DNA of 64,000 bases, from NCBI RefSeq assembly GCF_003604195.1, contig NZ_QXGR01000009.1, forward strand, positions 1 through 64,000, given 5' to 3'. A model generated the notes under the pieces. That model had not been told where the DNA came from, searched no databases, and worked only from the letters and a program-made list of their open reading frames with translations. Position numbers and translations under genes: made by a program. The stretch is from Simplicispira lacusdiani (lineage in GTDB: Bacteria > Pseudomonadota > Gammaproteobacteria > Burkholderiales > Burkholderiaceae_C). Below, one piece after another: positions 12,360 to 20,494 of this stretch (its first letter is position 1; each line of letters begins with the position of its first letter).

Positions 12360-12459
12360 GCTCTTGTCTCCATTTTTGGGGGCGTGGCCTGCCGCGTTGC
12401 GTGCAGGCGGCGCGCCGGCCCCTCTGGCGGGGGCCTGTCGCGCACAGGCTGGGTGAAGC

Positions 12460-13341
12460 TCAGGCCGGGGCCAGACCTAGCATCTGTCGTGCCTCGGCTG
12501 GTGTGGCGATGGAGCGGCCCGCGTTGCGCGCGCAACGCGCCAGCGCCTCGATCAGCGGGCCGTTGCCGCTGGCGCGGCTGCCGTCGGGCAGGTAGAAGGT
12601 GTCTTCCAGACCGGTGCGCAGCATGCCGCCGAGGTCGGCCGTCTTTTGGTGCACGGGCCAGATCTCCTGGCGACCGATCAGCGTGGCCTGCCATACGGCG
12701 CCGGGGGCCATCCACTGGGGCAGCAATTCCAGCAACCGTGCGTCGCAGGGCATGCCCGAGGCCACGCCCATCACCAGGTTGTACTCAGGGCGGCCCATGG
12801 CGGGCTTGAGCATGCCGTTCTTGATGTACATGGTGACCGAGCGCACGATGCCCACGTCGAAGCACTCGAATTCGGGGTGCGTGCCGCACTCCTCCATCAC
12901 GTCGAGGAACTGCTGCACCTTGGCCACCGGGTTGTCGAACACCATCGGTGGCCAGGCCCAGTTGCCGTCTTCCTTGAGCTTGAGGTAGTTCAGGCTGCCC
13001 GCGTTGCAGGCGGCGATCTCGGGCTTGACGCGGCGGATGCAGGCGAGCGGCCCGCTGATGTCTTTGCCGATCACCCCGGTGGTCAGGTTGATGACGACAC
13101 CGGGGCAGGCCGCCCGGATGGCGTCCACCACCTCCTGGGCCACCTCCGGGTCCCAGCTGGGCATGTGGCCCATGCCGGTTTCCTGCGCGCGGATGTGCAC
13201 ATGCATGATGCTCGCGCCCGCGTTGTAGGCGTCGCGCGCCTGCGCGGCCATCTGCGCGGGGGTGACGGGCACCGGGTGTTGCTGGGGGTTGGTCAGCACG
13301 CCGGTGAGGGCGCAGGTGAGGATGGCTTTTTCTTGCGTCAT
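12460..13341 (-). CDS. Beta-keto acid cleavage enzyme (BKACE, DUF849)
   Basis: A 293-residue TIM-barrel protein of the BKACE/Kce family, which cleaves a beta-keto acid using acetyl-CoA to give acetoacetate and a new acyl-CoA. The metal-binding pair is visible in MHVHIR (His47 and His49), with the NLTTG loop near residue 85 and ECFDVG near residue 160. The start codon overlaps the end of the carboxylase alpha gene by four bases (ATGA), so the two are translationally coupled. In Atu and Liu pathways the last step is a lyase of the HMG-CoA lyase type; no such gene is seen here, so this enzyme may fill that place. The substrate is unknown. Confidence 0.88.
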   Translation of the reverse strand: MTQEKAILTCALTGVLTNPQQHPVPVTPAQMAAQARDAYNAGASIMHVHIRAQETGMGHMPSWDPEVAQEVVDAIRAACPGVVINLTTGVIGKDISGPLACIRRVKPEIAACNAGSLNYLKLKEDGNWAWPPMVFDNPVAKVQQFLDVMEECGTHPEFECFDVGIVRSVTMYIKNGMLKPAMGRPEYNLVMGVASGMPCDARLLELLPQWMAPGAVWQATLIGRQEIWPVHQKTADLGGMLRTGLEDTFYLPDGSRASGNGPLIEALARCARNAGRSIATPAEARQMLGLAPA

Positions 13342-15335
13342 GCGGGGACCTCTTCGGTGATGTCGATTTCTGCGAGCACGCTGCCGGCGGCAACGCTGTC
13401 CTTGATCTGGGCGTGCAGGGCGGACACGGTGCCGCTGGCGCGGGCGTGCAGCCACATTTCCATCTTCATGGCCTCCACGCACAGCAAAGGCTGTCCGGCG
13501 GTAACTTGCTCGCCCACGGCCACGGCCACGGCGCACACCGTGCCCGCCACCGGGGATCGCAGCTTGCTCGGGTCCAGGGCCGGGTCGTTCTGCGGGAAGG
13601 GCGACAGCTCGGCAAACTGGTGCACCGTGGCGCCCAGCGCCAGCGTGATCTGTCCGCCGCTCATCTGGCACACGGTGCTGCGCTGCACGCCGCCCTGGCG
13701 CCAGGTCAGGCGCTCGTCTTTCCAGCGCACGCTGTCGAAGGTGAAGCCTTCTGCACCCGCCAGTTGCACCTGCACCTGGGTCCCGTGGGGGCGGATGCGC
13801 ACGGCGCGCTGTTCGCTGCCGCCCGCGAGCACCAGGGTGGTGCCCCAGGTGGCCACGCTGTCGGGGCGGCGGGCGCCGCCCTGCTGTGCGGCCAGCGCGG
13901 CCGCCGCCAGGGCCCAGGTCAGCGCATCGGGCTGGGGGCGCTGCAGCAGGGGCTCGCCCGCCTGCTGCCATTGGTCGATCAGCGTGGTGTGCATGCGTGC
14001 TTCGCGGAAGGCCGGGTGGTCCAGCAGGTCGCGCAAGAAGCGTGCGTTGTGGCGCAGGCCCAGCAGCGGGGCATCGTCCAGCGCGGCCATGAGGCGGCGG
14101 ATGGCGTCAACGCGGTCGCGGCCATGGGCGATGAGCTTGGCCACCATGGGGTCGTAGTAGGGGGTGACTTCGCCTCCCTCGCGGATGCCGGCGTCGATGC
14201 GCACCTCGCCAAATGCAGCCTGGCCCCGGGCGCGGCCCACCAGCGCCTGCTCGGGGCGCCAGTAGCGCACGGCGCCGGTTTGCGGTGCGAAGCCGTCGTA
14301 GGGGTCTTCGGCGTACAGCCGCACCTCGATGGCGTGGCCGTTGAGGTGGATGTCCTCCTGCGCCAGCGGCAGCGGCTCGCCCGCGGCCACGCGCAATTGC
14401 CACTCCACCAGATCCTGGCCGGTGATGCACTCGGTCACCGGGTGCTCCACCTGCAGGCGGGTGTTCATCTCCAGGAAGTAGTGGTGGTTGTCCGCGTCCA
14501 CGATGAACTCGACCGTGCCCGCGCCCCGGTAGCCCACGGCCAGCGCGGCGGCCACGGCATCGGCACCCATCATGGCGCGCATCTGCGGCGAGACCACGGG
14601 GGAGGGCGCTTCCTCGATCACCTTCTGGCGGCGGCGCTGCGCGGTGCAGTCGCGCTCACCGAGGTGCACGGCGTTGCCATGTGCGTCGGCGAAGACCTGG
14701 ATCTCGATGTGGCGGCCGTTCTCGATCAGGCGTTCGAGCATCAGCGTGCCGTCGCCAAAGGCGCTGGTGGCTTCGCGCCGTGCGCCTTCGATGGCCGCCT
14801 GCAATTCGCTGTCGTGCCGCACCAGGCGCATGCCTCGCCCGCCGCCACCCGCCACGGCCTTGACCAGCAGCGGGTAGCCGAGCTTTTGCGCTTCGGCCAC
14901 CAGCGTGGCGTCGGCCTGGTCCGCGCCCAGGTAGCCGGGGGCGCAGGGCACGCCAGCGGCAATCATGCGCTGCTTGGCCAGGGCCTTGTCACCCATGGCC
15001 TCGATGGCGCTGGGGGGCGGGCCGATGAAGACCACGCCCGCGTCTTCGCAGGCCTGGGCAAAGGCGGCGTTCTCGCTCAGGAAGCCGTAGCCGGGGTGCA
15101 GCGCATCGGCCCCCGAGGCACGGCAGGCGCCCAGGATGGCGTCGAACTGCAGGTAGGACTCGGCCGCCGGTGCGGGGCCGATGCGCACGGCCTCGTCGGC
15201 CAGCGCTACATGGGGCGCATCGCGGTCGGCGTCGCTGTACACGGCCACCGTGCGGTAGCCCAGCGCGCGGGCGCTGCGGATCACGCGGCAGGCGATTTCT
15301 CCGCGGTTCGCAATCAGTATCTTGGAAAAGCTCAT
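13338..15335 (-). CDS. Biotin-dependent acyl-CoA carboxylase alpha subunit (AtuF/LiuD-like)
   Basis: The 665-residue subunit has the normal layout: an N-terminal biotin carboxylase fold (ANRGEIACRVIRSARALGYRT at its start), an ATP-grasp domain with the glycine loop VAGGGGRGM near residue 165, EMNTRLQVEHPVTE near 290, and a C-terminal biotinyl domain. The biotin-accepting lysine is Lys624 in EAMKMEM. With the beta subunit at 17527-19149 it would carboxylate a 3-methyl-branched 2-enoyl-CoA (methylcrotonyl- or geranyl-CoA type). Four-base overlaps with both neighbours show tight coupling. Sequence alone does not separate the methylcrotonyl from the geranyl type; the gene set leans towards Atu. 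Confidence 0.93.
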   Translation of the reverse strand: MSFSKILIANRGEIACRVIRSARALGYRTVAVYSDADRDAPHVALADEAVRIGPAPAAESYLQFDAILGACRASGADALHPGYGFLSENAAFAQACEDAGVVFIGPPPSAIEAMGDKALAKQRMIAAGVPCAPGYLGADQADATLVAEAQKLGYPLLVKAVAGGGGRGMRLVRHDSELQAAIEGARREATSAFGDGTLMLERLIENGRHIEIQVFADAHGNAVHLGERDCTAQRRRQKVIEEAPSPVVSPQMRAMMGADAVAAALAVGYRGAGTVEFIVDADNHHYFLEMNTRLQVEHPVTECITGQDLVEWQLRVAAGEPLPLAQEDIHLNGHAIEVRLYAEDPYDGFAPQTGAVRYWRPEQALVGRARGQAAFGEVRIDAGIREGGEVTPYYDPMVAKLIAHGRDRVDAIRRLMAALDDAPLLGLRHNARFLRDLLDHPAFREARMHTTLIDQWQQAGEPLLQRPQPDALTWALAAAALAAQQGGARRPDSVATWGTTLVLAGGSEQRAVRIRPHGTQVQVQLAGAEGFTFDSVRWKDERLTWRQGGVQRSTVCQMSGGQITLALGATVHQFAELSPFPQNDPALDPSKLRSPVAGTVCAVAVAVGEQVTAGQPLLCVEAMKMEMWLHARASGTVSALHAQIKDSVAAGSVLAEIDITEEVPA

Positions 15336-16147
15336 GCCGGAACCCAGTTCGGTTTGCGTTTCTGCAGGAATGCGCCGGTGCCTTCTTGCCCCTCGGGGCC
15401 CTGGGCAGCTCGGGAGAAGATGGCGGCAGCCTCATCGACCAGCGCGGCGGGCGCGTTCCAGCGGGCCTTAGTCATCAGCGCCTTGGTGGCGGCCAGGGCG
15501 CCGGGGGCGCAGGCCAGGATGTCGGCCAGCACGGCCTGCAGCGCGGCGTCCACATCGGCGGTGGCCACCTGCTGGTGCACCAGGCCGATGCGCAGGGCCT
15601 GTGCGGCATCGAGTTTGCCGCCGGTCACCGCCAGGCGCTTGGCCTGCGAGTAGCCCAGCCGCTCGACCAGGAAGGGCGCGATCTGCGCGGGCACCACGCC
15701 CAGCGAGGTTTCGGGCAGGCGGAAACTCGCTGTCTCGGTGGCGATCGCCACGTCGGCCACGCAGGCCAGGCCAAAGCCGCCGCCCATCACCGTGCCCTCC
15801 AGCACCGCCACCACGGCCAGCGGGGTGTCAGCAAAGGCCGCGCACATGCGGCCGAAGGCAGCGTTGACTTCAGCGATGGGGTCGGTGCCTGCCGGGGCTT
15901 CCATGGCGCGCATGCGGGCCATGGCCATGTCCTTGAGGTCGCCCCCGGCGCAGAAGTGCCCGCCCGCGCCGCGCAGCACCACCACGCGGGTGGGGTGGGC
16001 GCTGCCCACGCTGGCTTCGGCCTGCGCCAGGGCCTGGCGCAGCTCTTCCACCATGGCCAGCGACATGGCGTTGCGCACGTCCGGGCGGTTCAAGGTGATT
16101 TCGAGCACGGGGCCCGTATTCACGGCGCTAATAGCTATAAAAGTCAT
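15332..16147 (-). CDS. Enoyl-CoA hydratase (AtuE/LiuC-like)
   Basis: A 271-residue crotonase-fold protein. The two oxyanion-hole segments are visible: HFCAGGDLKDM (around residue 65) and VMGGGFGLACVADVAIA (around residue 120). Its position between carboxylase alpha and the acyl-CoA dehydrogenase suggests it hydrates the carboxylated 2-enoyl-CoA (methylglutaconyl-CoA or isohexenylglutaconyl-CoA). The 3' end overlaps the carboxylase by four bases. The start is uncertain: the ATG at 16147 lies inside a copy of the dispersed repeat, so the first residues (FIAIS) are repeat-encoded, and there is no ribosome binding site. An in-frame GTG at 16123 is the alternative. Confidence 0.9.
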   Translation of the reverse strand: MTFIAISAVNTGPVLEITLNRPDVRNAMSLAMVEELRQALAQAEASVGSAHPTRVVVLRGAGGHFCAGGDLKDMAMARMRAMEAPAGTDPIAEVNAAFGRMCAAFADTPLAVVAVLEGTVMGGGFGLACVADVAIATETASFRLPETSLGVVPAQIAPFLVERLGYSQAKRLAVTGGKLDAAQALRIGLVHQQVATADVDAALQAVLADILACAPGALAATKALMTKARWNAPAALVDEAAAIFSRAAQGPEGQEGTGAFLQKRKPNWVPA

Positions 16148-16155
16148 AGCGTTTT
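16131..16155 (-). repeat. Partial dispersed repeat, copy C, at the hydratase start
   Basis: Read leftward, TTATAGCTATTAGCGCC matches the first half of the repeat consensus. It covers the proposed start codon of the hydratase gene. The 186-base gap from here to the dehydrogenase stop (16148-16333) holds nothing else I can identify. Confidence 0.5.
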
Positions 16156-16333
16156 TGCTTGCGGTTGTTGGTGGAGGCGCCGGGCGATGTGTTGCCCGCA
16201 GCGCTTGATGGGGCGCGGCCCAGGCCAGGGCTCCCGCGCAAGGGCCGCCCCGCCGCGCTGGGAGCGTCCCCCTGCCCGTATCGCGCAGCGATGCGAGAGC
16301 GGGGGGAAGCGGCGCAGCCGCTCAGGGGGGTGT

Positions 16334-17488
16334 TCATTTCATTTTTCCAGGCAGCGTGCCTTCGAGCTTGCAGATGATGCCGAGCATGATTTCGTCGGCG
16401 CCGCCGCCAATGGAGATCAGGCGGCTGTCGCGGTAGGCCTGCGAGATCGGGTTGTCGGCCGTGAAGCCCATGCCGCCCCAGTACTGCAGGCAGCTGTCGG
16501 CCACCTCGCGCGAGAGGCGCCCGGCCTTGAGCTTGGCCATGGAGGCGAGCTTGGTCACGTCCTGGCCGCCCACATAGGCCTCCACGGCGCGGTAGGTGAG
16601 GGCGCGCAGGGCTTCCACTTCGGTGCGCAGCTCGGCCAGGCGGAAGTGCACCACCTGGTTGTTCAGGATGGGCTGGCCGAAGGTCTGGCGCTGGCGCGTG
16701 TAGGCGATGGTCTGGTCGATCAGGTTGTCGAGCGAGCACAGGCTGCCGGCCGCGCCGTACAGGCGCTCTTCCTGGAACTGCAGCATCTGGAAGGTGAAGC
16801 CCATGCCCTCCTGGCCGATGAGGTAGCGCTGGGGCACGCGCACGTTGTCGAAGAAGAGCTGCGCCGTGTCGCTCGAATGCATGCCGATCTTCTCGATCTT
16901 CTGGCGCGTGACGCCGGGGCTGTTCAGGGGCACCATGATCAGCGACTTGTTCTTGTGCACCGGCCCCTCGCTGGTGTTGGCCAGCAGGCAGCACCAGTCG
17001 GCCTGCATGGCGTTGGTGATCCACATCTTGGAGCCGTTGATGACGTAGTCGCCACCGTCCTTGCGCGCCGTGGTCTTCACGGCGGCGACATCCGAGCCGC
17101 CCGTGACCTCGCTCACGCCGATGCAGCCCACCAGGTCGCCCGCGATGGAAGGTGCGAGGAATTCACGGCGCAGCTCGTCGCTGCCAAAGCGCGCCAGCGC
17201 CGGGGTGCACATGTCGGTCTGCACGCCGATGGCCATGGGCACGCCGCCCACGTTGCAGTGGCCCAGCGCCTCGGCCATCACCATGGAGTAGCTGAAGTCC
17301 AGCCCCATGCCGCCAAACTCGGTGGGGTACTTGATGCCCAGCAGGCCCAGGTCGCCCATCTTCTTGAAGAGCTGGTGGGCGGGGAAGATGCCGGCCTTCT
17401 CCCATTCGGCGGTGAAGGGGTTGATTTCGTTGGCGACGAATTTGCGCACCGTGTCGCGGATCTGCTCGTGCTCGGGGGTGAATTGCAT
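16334..17488 (-). CDS. Acyl-CoA dehydrogenase (AtuD/isovaleryl-CoA dehydrogenase-like)
   Basis: A 384-residue FAD-dependent acyl-CoA dehydrogenase. IGVSEVTGGSDVAAVKT (around residues 122-138) is the flavin motif. The position used for the catalytic Glu in medium-chain enzymes is not Glu (GGGADEIM), while the alternative site used by isovaleryl- and long-chain-type enzymes is present as QEERLYG near residue 243. That pattern suits branched substrates such as isovaleryl- or citronellyl-CoA. From memory the sequence resembles AtuD more than LiuA, but this needs an alignment. GGAG lies eight bases before the ATG. The carboxylase beta gene ends 38 bases upstream. Confidence 0.92.
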   Translation of the reverse strand: MQFTPEHEQIRDTVRKFVANEINPFTAEWEKAGIFPAHQLFKKMGDLGLLGIKYPTEFGGMGLDFSYSMVMAEALGHCNVGGVPMAIGVQTDMCTPALARFGSDELRREFLAPSIAGDLVGCIGVSEVTGGSDVAAVKTTARKDGGDYVINGSKMWITNAMQADWCCLLANTSEGPVHKNKSLIMVPLNSPGVTRQKIEKIGMHSSDTAQLFFDNVRVPQRYLIGQEGMGFTFQMLQFQEERLYGAAGSLCSLDNLIDQTIAYTRQRQTFGQPILNNQVVHFRLAELRTEVEALRALTYRAVEAYVGGQDVTKLASMAKLKAGRLSREVADSCLQYWGGMGFTADNPISQAYRDSRLISIGGGADEIMLGIICKLEGTLPGKMK

Positions 17489-17526
17489 GGTGTGTGCTCC
17501 GGGTGAAGACGTGTGGTGGATGGCGC

Positions 17527-19149
17527 TTACATGCGCGCCACGCCGAAGGTGTTGGGGCGCAGCACGCGCTCGCGCGCTTCGCGGGCCAGGGCCAGGCACA
17601 GGGCGAGCACGTTGCGGGTTTCGCGCGGGTCGATGATTCCGTCGTCCCACAGGCGGGCGGTGCCGAACAGCACGTCGGATTCGGCGTCCAGGCGGCGCTT
17701 GAGCTGCTCGCCCATGGCCTGGATGCCGGCCTCGACCTGCGCGTCCAGCGGCACGCCTTCGCGCGCCAGCTTGCCGCGGCTGACCATCTCCATGACCATG
17801 GCCGCCTGCGCGCCGCCCATGACGGCGGTGCGCGCGCTGGGCCAGCTGAAGATGAAGTCCGGGTCGAAGCCGCGCCCGCACATGCCGTAGTTGCCCGCGC
17901 CAAACGAGCCGCCGACCACGATGGTGAGCTTGGGCACGCGCGCGTTGGCCACGGCCTGGATCATCTTGCTGCCGTGCTTGATGGCGCCGGCGCGCTCGGC
18001 CGCGCTGCCCACCATGTAGCCCGTGGTGTTCTGCAGGAAGACCAGCGGCGTGCCGCTCTGGTCGCACAGCTGGATGAACTGCGCCGCCTTGACCGAGCCC
18101 GTGGGCTGGATCGGGCCGTTGTTGGCAACGACCCCGACACGGTGGCCGGCGATGCGCGCATGGCCGCAGACGGTGTCGCCGTCGAACGCGGCCTTGAATT
18201 CGAGGAAGTGCGAGCCATCGACCACGCGCGCGATGATCTCGCGGGCGTCGTAGGGTTCGCGCTCGTCGGCTGGCACGATGCCCAGCAACTCCTCGGCGTC
18301 GTACAGTGGGGCGCGCGCGTTGCCGTCGGGGCCGCCTGCCTCGTCCCAGGGCAGGTGGTCCATCAGGTCGCGGGTGAGGGCGATGGCGTGCGCGTCGTTC
18401 TCGGCCAGGTACTCGCCCAGGCCGGTCACGCGGGCGTGCAGGTCGCTGCCGCCCAGTGCCTCATCGGTGGTGTCCTCGCCAATGGCAGCCTTTACCAGCG
18501 GTGGGCCGGCCAGGTAGATGCTGGAGCGGTCCTTCACCAGCACCACGTAGTCCGACAGGCCCGGCAGGTAGGCGCCGCCCGCCGTGGACGAGCCATGCAC
18601 CACGGCGATCTGCGGAATGCCCGCGGCCGACAGGCGCGCCTGGTTGGCGAAGCTGCGCCCGCCGTCCACGAAAATGTCGGCCTGGTACATGAGGTTGGCG
18701 CCGCCCGATTCGACCAGCGCCACCAGCGGCAGCTTGTTCTGCAGCGCGATGGCCTGCGCGCGCAGGGCCTTCTTCAGGCCCATGGGCGGCACCGTGCCGC
18801 CCTTGACGGCGCTGTCGCTGGCCGAGATGAGCACGCGCTTGCCCGCCACCTGGCCAATGCCCACGATGGAGCCGCCGCCGAGCACGGACTTCTTGCCGTC
18901 GTCGTCGTGCATGCCCAGGCCCGCCAGGGCGCTGAGTTCGAGGAAGCCGCTGCCCCGGTCGAGCAGGCGCGCCACGCGCTCACGCGGCAGCAGTTGGCCT
19001 TTCTGCTCGAACTTGGCCTGCTTGGAGGCGGATTCGGCCACCACCTTGCCCTGCAGGGCCTGCACCTGCGCCAGGCGCTCGGCCATGCGCTCATGGTTGC
19101 GGCGGAATGCGTCGGTGCGCGTGTCGATCTGGGAACGGATCTGGGTCAT
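17527..19149 (-). CDS. Acyl-CoA carboxylase beta subunit (carboxyltransferase; AtuC/LiuB-like)
   Basis: A 540-residue carboxyltransferase that moves the carboxyl group from biotin on the alpha subunit to the acyl-CoA. The N-terminal and C-terminal crotonase-like halves are visible, with the oxyanion-forming glycine-rich segments VHGSSTAGGAYLPGLSDY (around residue 160) and VGGSFGAGNYGMCGRGFDPD (around residue 410). QNTTGYMVGSAAERAGAIKH differs from my memory of methylcrotonyl-CoA carboxylases and looks closer to AtuC. The start codon overlaps the SDR stop by four bases. It ends in TAA. Confidence 0.93.
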   Translation of the reverse strand: MTQIRSQIDTRTDAFRRNHERMAERLAQVQALQGKVVAESASKQAKFEQKGQLLPRERVARLLDRGSGFLELSALAGLGMHDDDGKKSVLGGGSIVGIGQVAGKRVLISASDSAVKGGTVPPMGLKKALRAQAIALQNKLPLVALVESGGANLMYQADIFVDGGRSFANQARLSAAGIPQIAVVHGSSTAGGAYLPGLSDYVVLVKDRSSIYLAGPPLVKAAIGEDTTDEALGGSDLHARVTGLGEYLAENDAHAIALTRDLMDHLPWDEAGGPDGNARAPLYDAEELLGIVPADEREPYDAREIIARVVDGSHFLEFKAAFDGDTVCGHARIAGHRVGVVANNGPIQPTGSVKAAQFIQLCDQSGTPLVFLQNTTGYMVGSAAERAGAIKHGSKMIQAVANARVPKLTIVVGGSFGAGNYGMCGRGFDPDFIFSWPSARTAVMGGAQAAMVMEMVSRGKLAREGVPLDAQVEAGIQAMGEQLKRRLDAESDVLFGTARLWDDGIIDPRETRNVLALCLALAREARERVLRPNTFGVARM

Positions 19150-20048
19150 GGCTTGAGCACCTCGGGCGCCTGCGCGCGGTGGAAGCCCTCGAAGGCCGGC
19201 GCGCGCTGGTGCTCTAGGATGGGGAAGAGCGGGGTTTGCAGCGAGGCCGCGCCGTCGATCTGCAGCGTCACCCCGGTGATGAAGGCCGCGCCGGGGCTCA
19301 GCAGGAAGGTGATGGCGGCGCTGATCTCGGCCTCGGTCGCCAGGCGGCGCAGCGGCACATGCTGGCGCAGTTGCGGGATCAGCGCCTTCACGGCGCCGCC
19401 GTAGCTGTCCATGCCCGAGGAGGCCACCCAGCCCGGTGCCACGGCGTTCACGCGCACGCCGTGGCTGGCCCATTCGAAGGCGGCGCTCATGGTCAGGTTG
19501 CTCATGCCCGCGCGTGCCGCGCCCGAGTGGCCCATGCCCGGCATGCCGTTGCGGAAGTCCGCCGTCATGTTGACGATCGCCCCGCCGTGCTCCTGCATGC
19601 TTTGCAGGAACACCTCGCGCATCATCAAAAAGCCGCCGGTGAGGTTGTTGCTGACGACGGCCTCGAAGCCGCGCTTGCTGATGGCCTGCAGCGGCGCGGG
19701 GAACTGCCCGCCCGCGTTGTTGACCAGGCCGGCGATGGGGCCCGCCTTGCCCACCATGGTGGCGACGGCGGCCTTGACGGCTTCCTCGTCGCGGATGTCG
19801 AAGGCAATGGTGTCGCACAGGCCGCCGTCGTCGCGGATTTCCTGCGCGACGCGGTCGAGCTTGTCCTGGGTGCGGCCGCTGATGATGACGCGCGCGCCGA
19901 GCGAGGCCAGTTCGTGGGCCACGCAGCGGCCGATGCCGCTGCCGCCGCCGGTGACCCAGACGGTGCGGCCGGTGAACAGGCCGTCCCGGAACACGCTGCC
20001 GTAGCGTGGGCTGGCTGCATTGGGAGGGGGGGTGTTGGGCTGGTTCAT
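19146..20048 (-). CDS. Short-chain dehydrogenase/reductase, first gene of the Atu/Liu-like operon
   Basis: A 300-residue SDR with the Rossmann motif TGGGSGIG near residue 34 and VNNAGGQFPAP near residue 110. The order of motifs resembles the 2,4-dienoyl-CoA reductase/peroxisomal enoyl-CoA reductase group and the AtuB/AtuG proteins. The usual Tyr-x3-Lys catalytic pair is not seen: the matching region reads GHSGAARAGMSNLT, with Arg where Lys is expected in dienoyl-CoA reductases. It may reduce or oxidise a terpenoid or unsaturated CoA intermediate. It is the first gene transcribed from the operator region at 20089-20102 and is coupled to the carboxylase beta gene by a four-base overlap. Confidence 0.9.
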   Translation of the reverse strand: MNQPNTPPPNAASPRYGSVFRDGLFTGRTVWVTGGGSGIGRCVAHELASLGARVIISGRTQDKLDRVAQEIRDDGGLCDTIAFDIRDEEAVKAAVATMVGKAGPIAGLVNNAGGQFPAPLQAISKRGFEAVVSNNLTGGFLMMREVFLQSMQEHGGAIVNMTADFRNGMPGMGHSGAARAGMSNLTMSAAFEWASHGVRVNAVAPGWVASSGMDSYGGAVKALIPQLRQHVPLRRLATEAEISAAITFLLSPGAAFITGVTLQIDGAASLQTPLFPILEHQRAPAFEGFHRAQAPEVLKP

Positions 20049-20088
20049 GGAGTCCGAATCTGCAAGGGTGACGAATTAGATGCTGACA

Positions 20089-20102
20089 TGACGTTAACGT
20101 CA
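20089..20102. promoter_or_regulatory. Perfect 14-bp palindromic operator, probable LiuR/MerR site
   Basis: TGACGTTAACGTCA is its own reverse complement. It sits in the 147-base gap between the leftward carboxylase operon and the rightward SCP2-merR pair. The half-site ACGT and the overall shape match what I recall of LiuR binding motifs in proteobacteria. A LiuR-like MerR gene is 393 bases away, so autoregulation and control of both directions are likely. Confidence 0.75.
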
Positions 20103-20195
20103 ACATGCTTTCTTTTAGGTATTTTCCCTTGTGAATGGGGAATGGCTTTGTCTTATGATGCGCCTCGCACTCGTAAAACCTCTACAAGGAAAACC

Positions 20196-20492
20196 ATGAA
20201 CCTCCAGGAATGCACCGAATCCATCCGCGGCAAGGTGGGCGACAACAGCGGCCTCGATGCCGTGCTCAAGTTCGACTGCGGCAGCGACGGGCTGATCGTC
20301 ATCGACGGCGTTTCCACGCCCAACACCGTGTCCAACGCGGACCGTGACGCGGACTGCACCATCACCATCACGCTGGAGAACCTCAACGCGCTGCTCACGG
20401 GCGCGCTCAATCCGGTCACGGGCTTCATGAGCGGCAAGTTCAAGGTCAGCGGCGACATGAGCGTCGCCATGAAGCTGCAGAAGGTGGTCTGA
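20196..20492 (+). CDS. SCP2 sterol-binding-domain protein
   Basis: A 98-residue single-domain protein matching the SCP2 lipid-carrier fold. It has the KFDCGSDGLIVIDG strand pair, the central TITITLENLNALLTG region and the terminal GKFKVSGDMSVAMKLQKV motif. Such domains bind fatty acyl-CoAs or hydrophobic ligands. AAGGA precedes the ATG, and the MerR gene begins two bases after the stop. Divergence from the carboxylase operon across a shared operator suggests it holds or delivers the hydrophobic CoA substrate, which is an inference. Confidence 0.87.
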   Translation: MNLQECTESIRGKVGDNSGLDAVLKFDCGSDGLIVIDGVSTPNTVSNADRDADCTITITLENLNALLTGALNPVTGFMSGKFKVSGDMSVAMKLQKVV

Positions 20493-20494
20493 AC

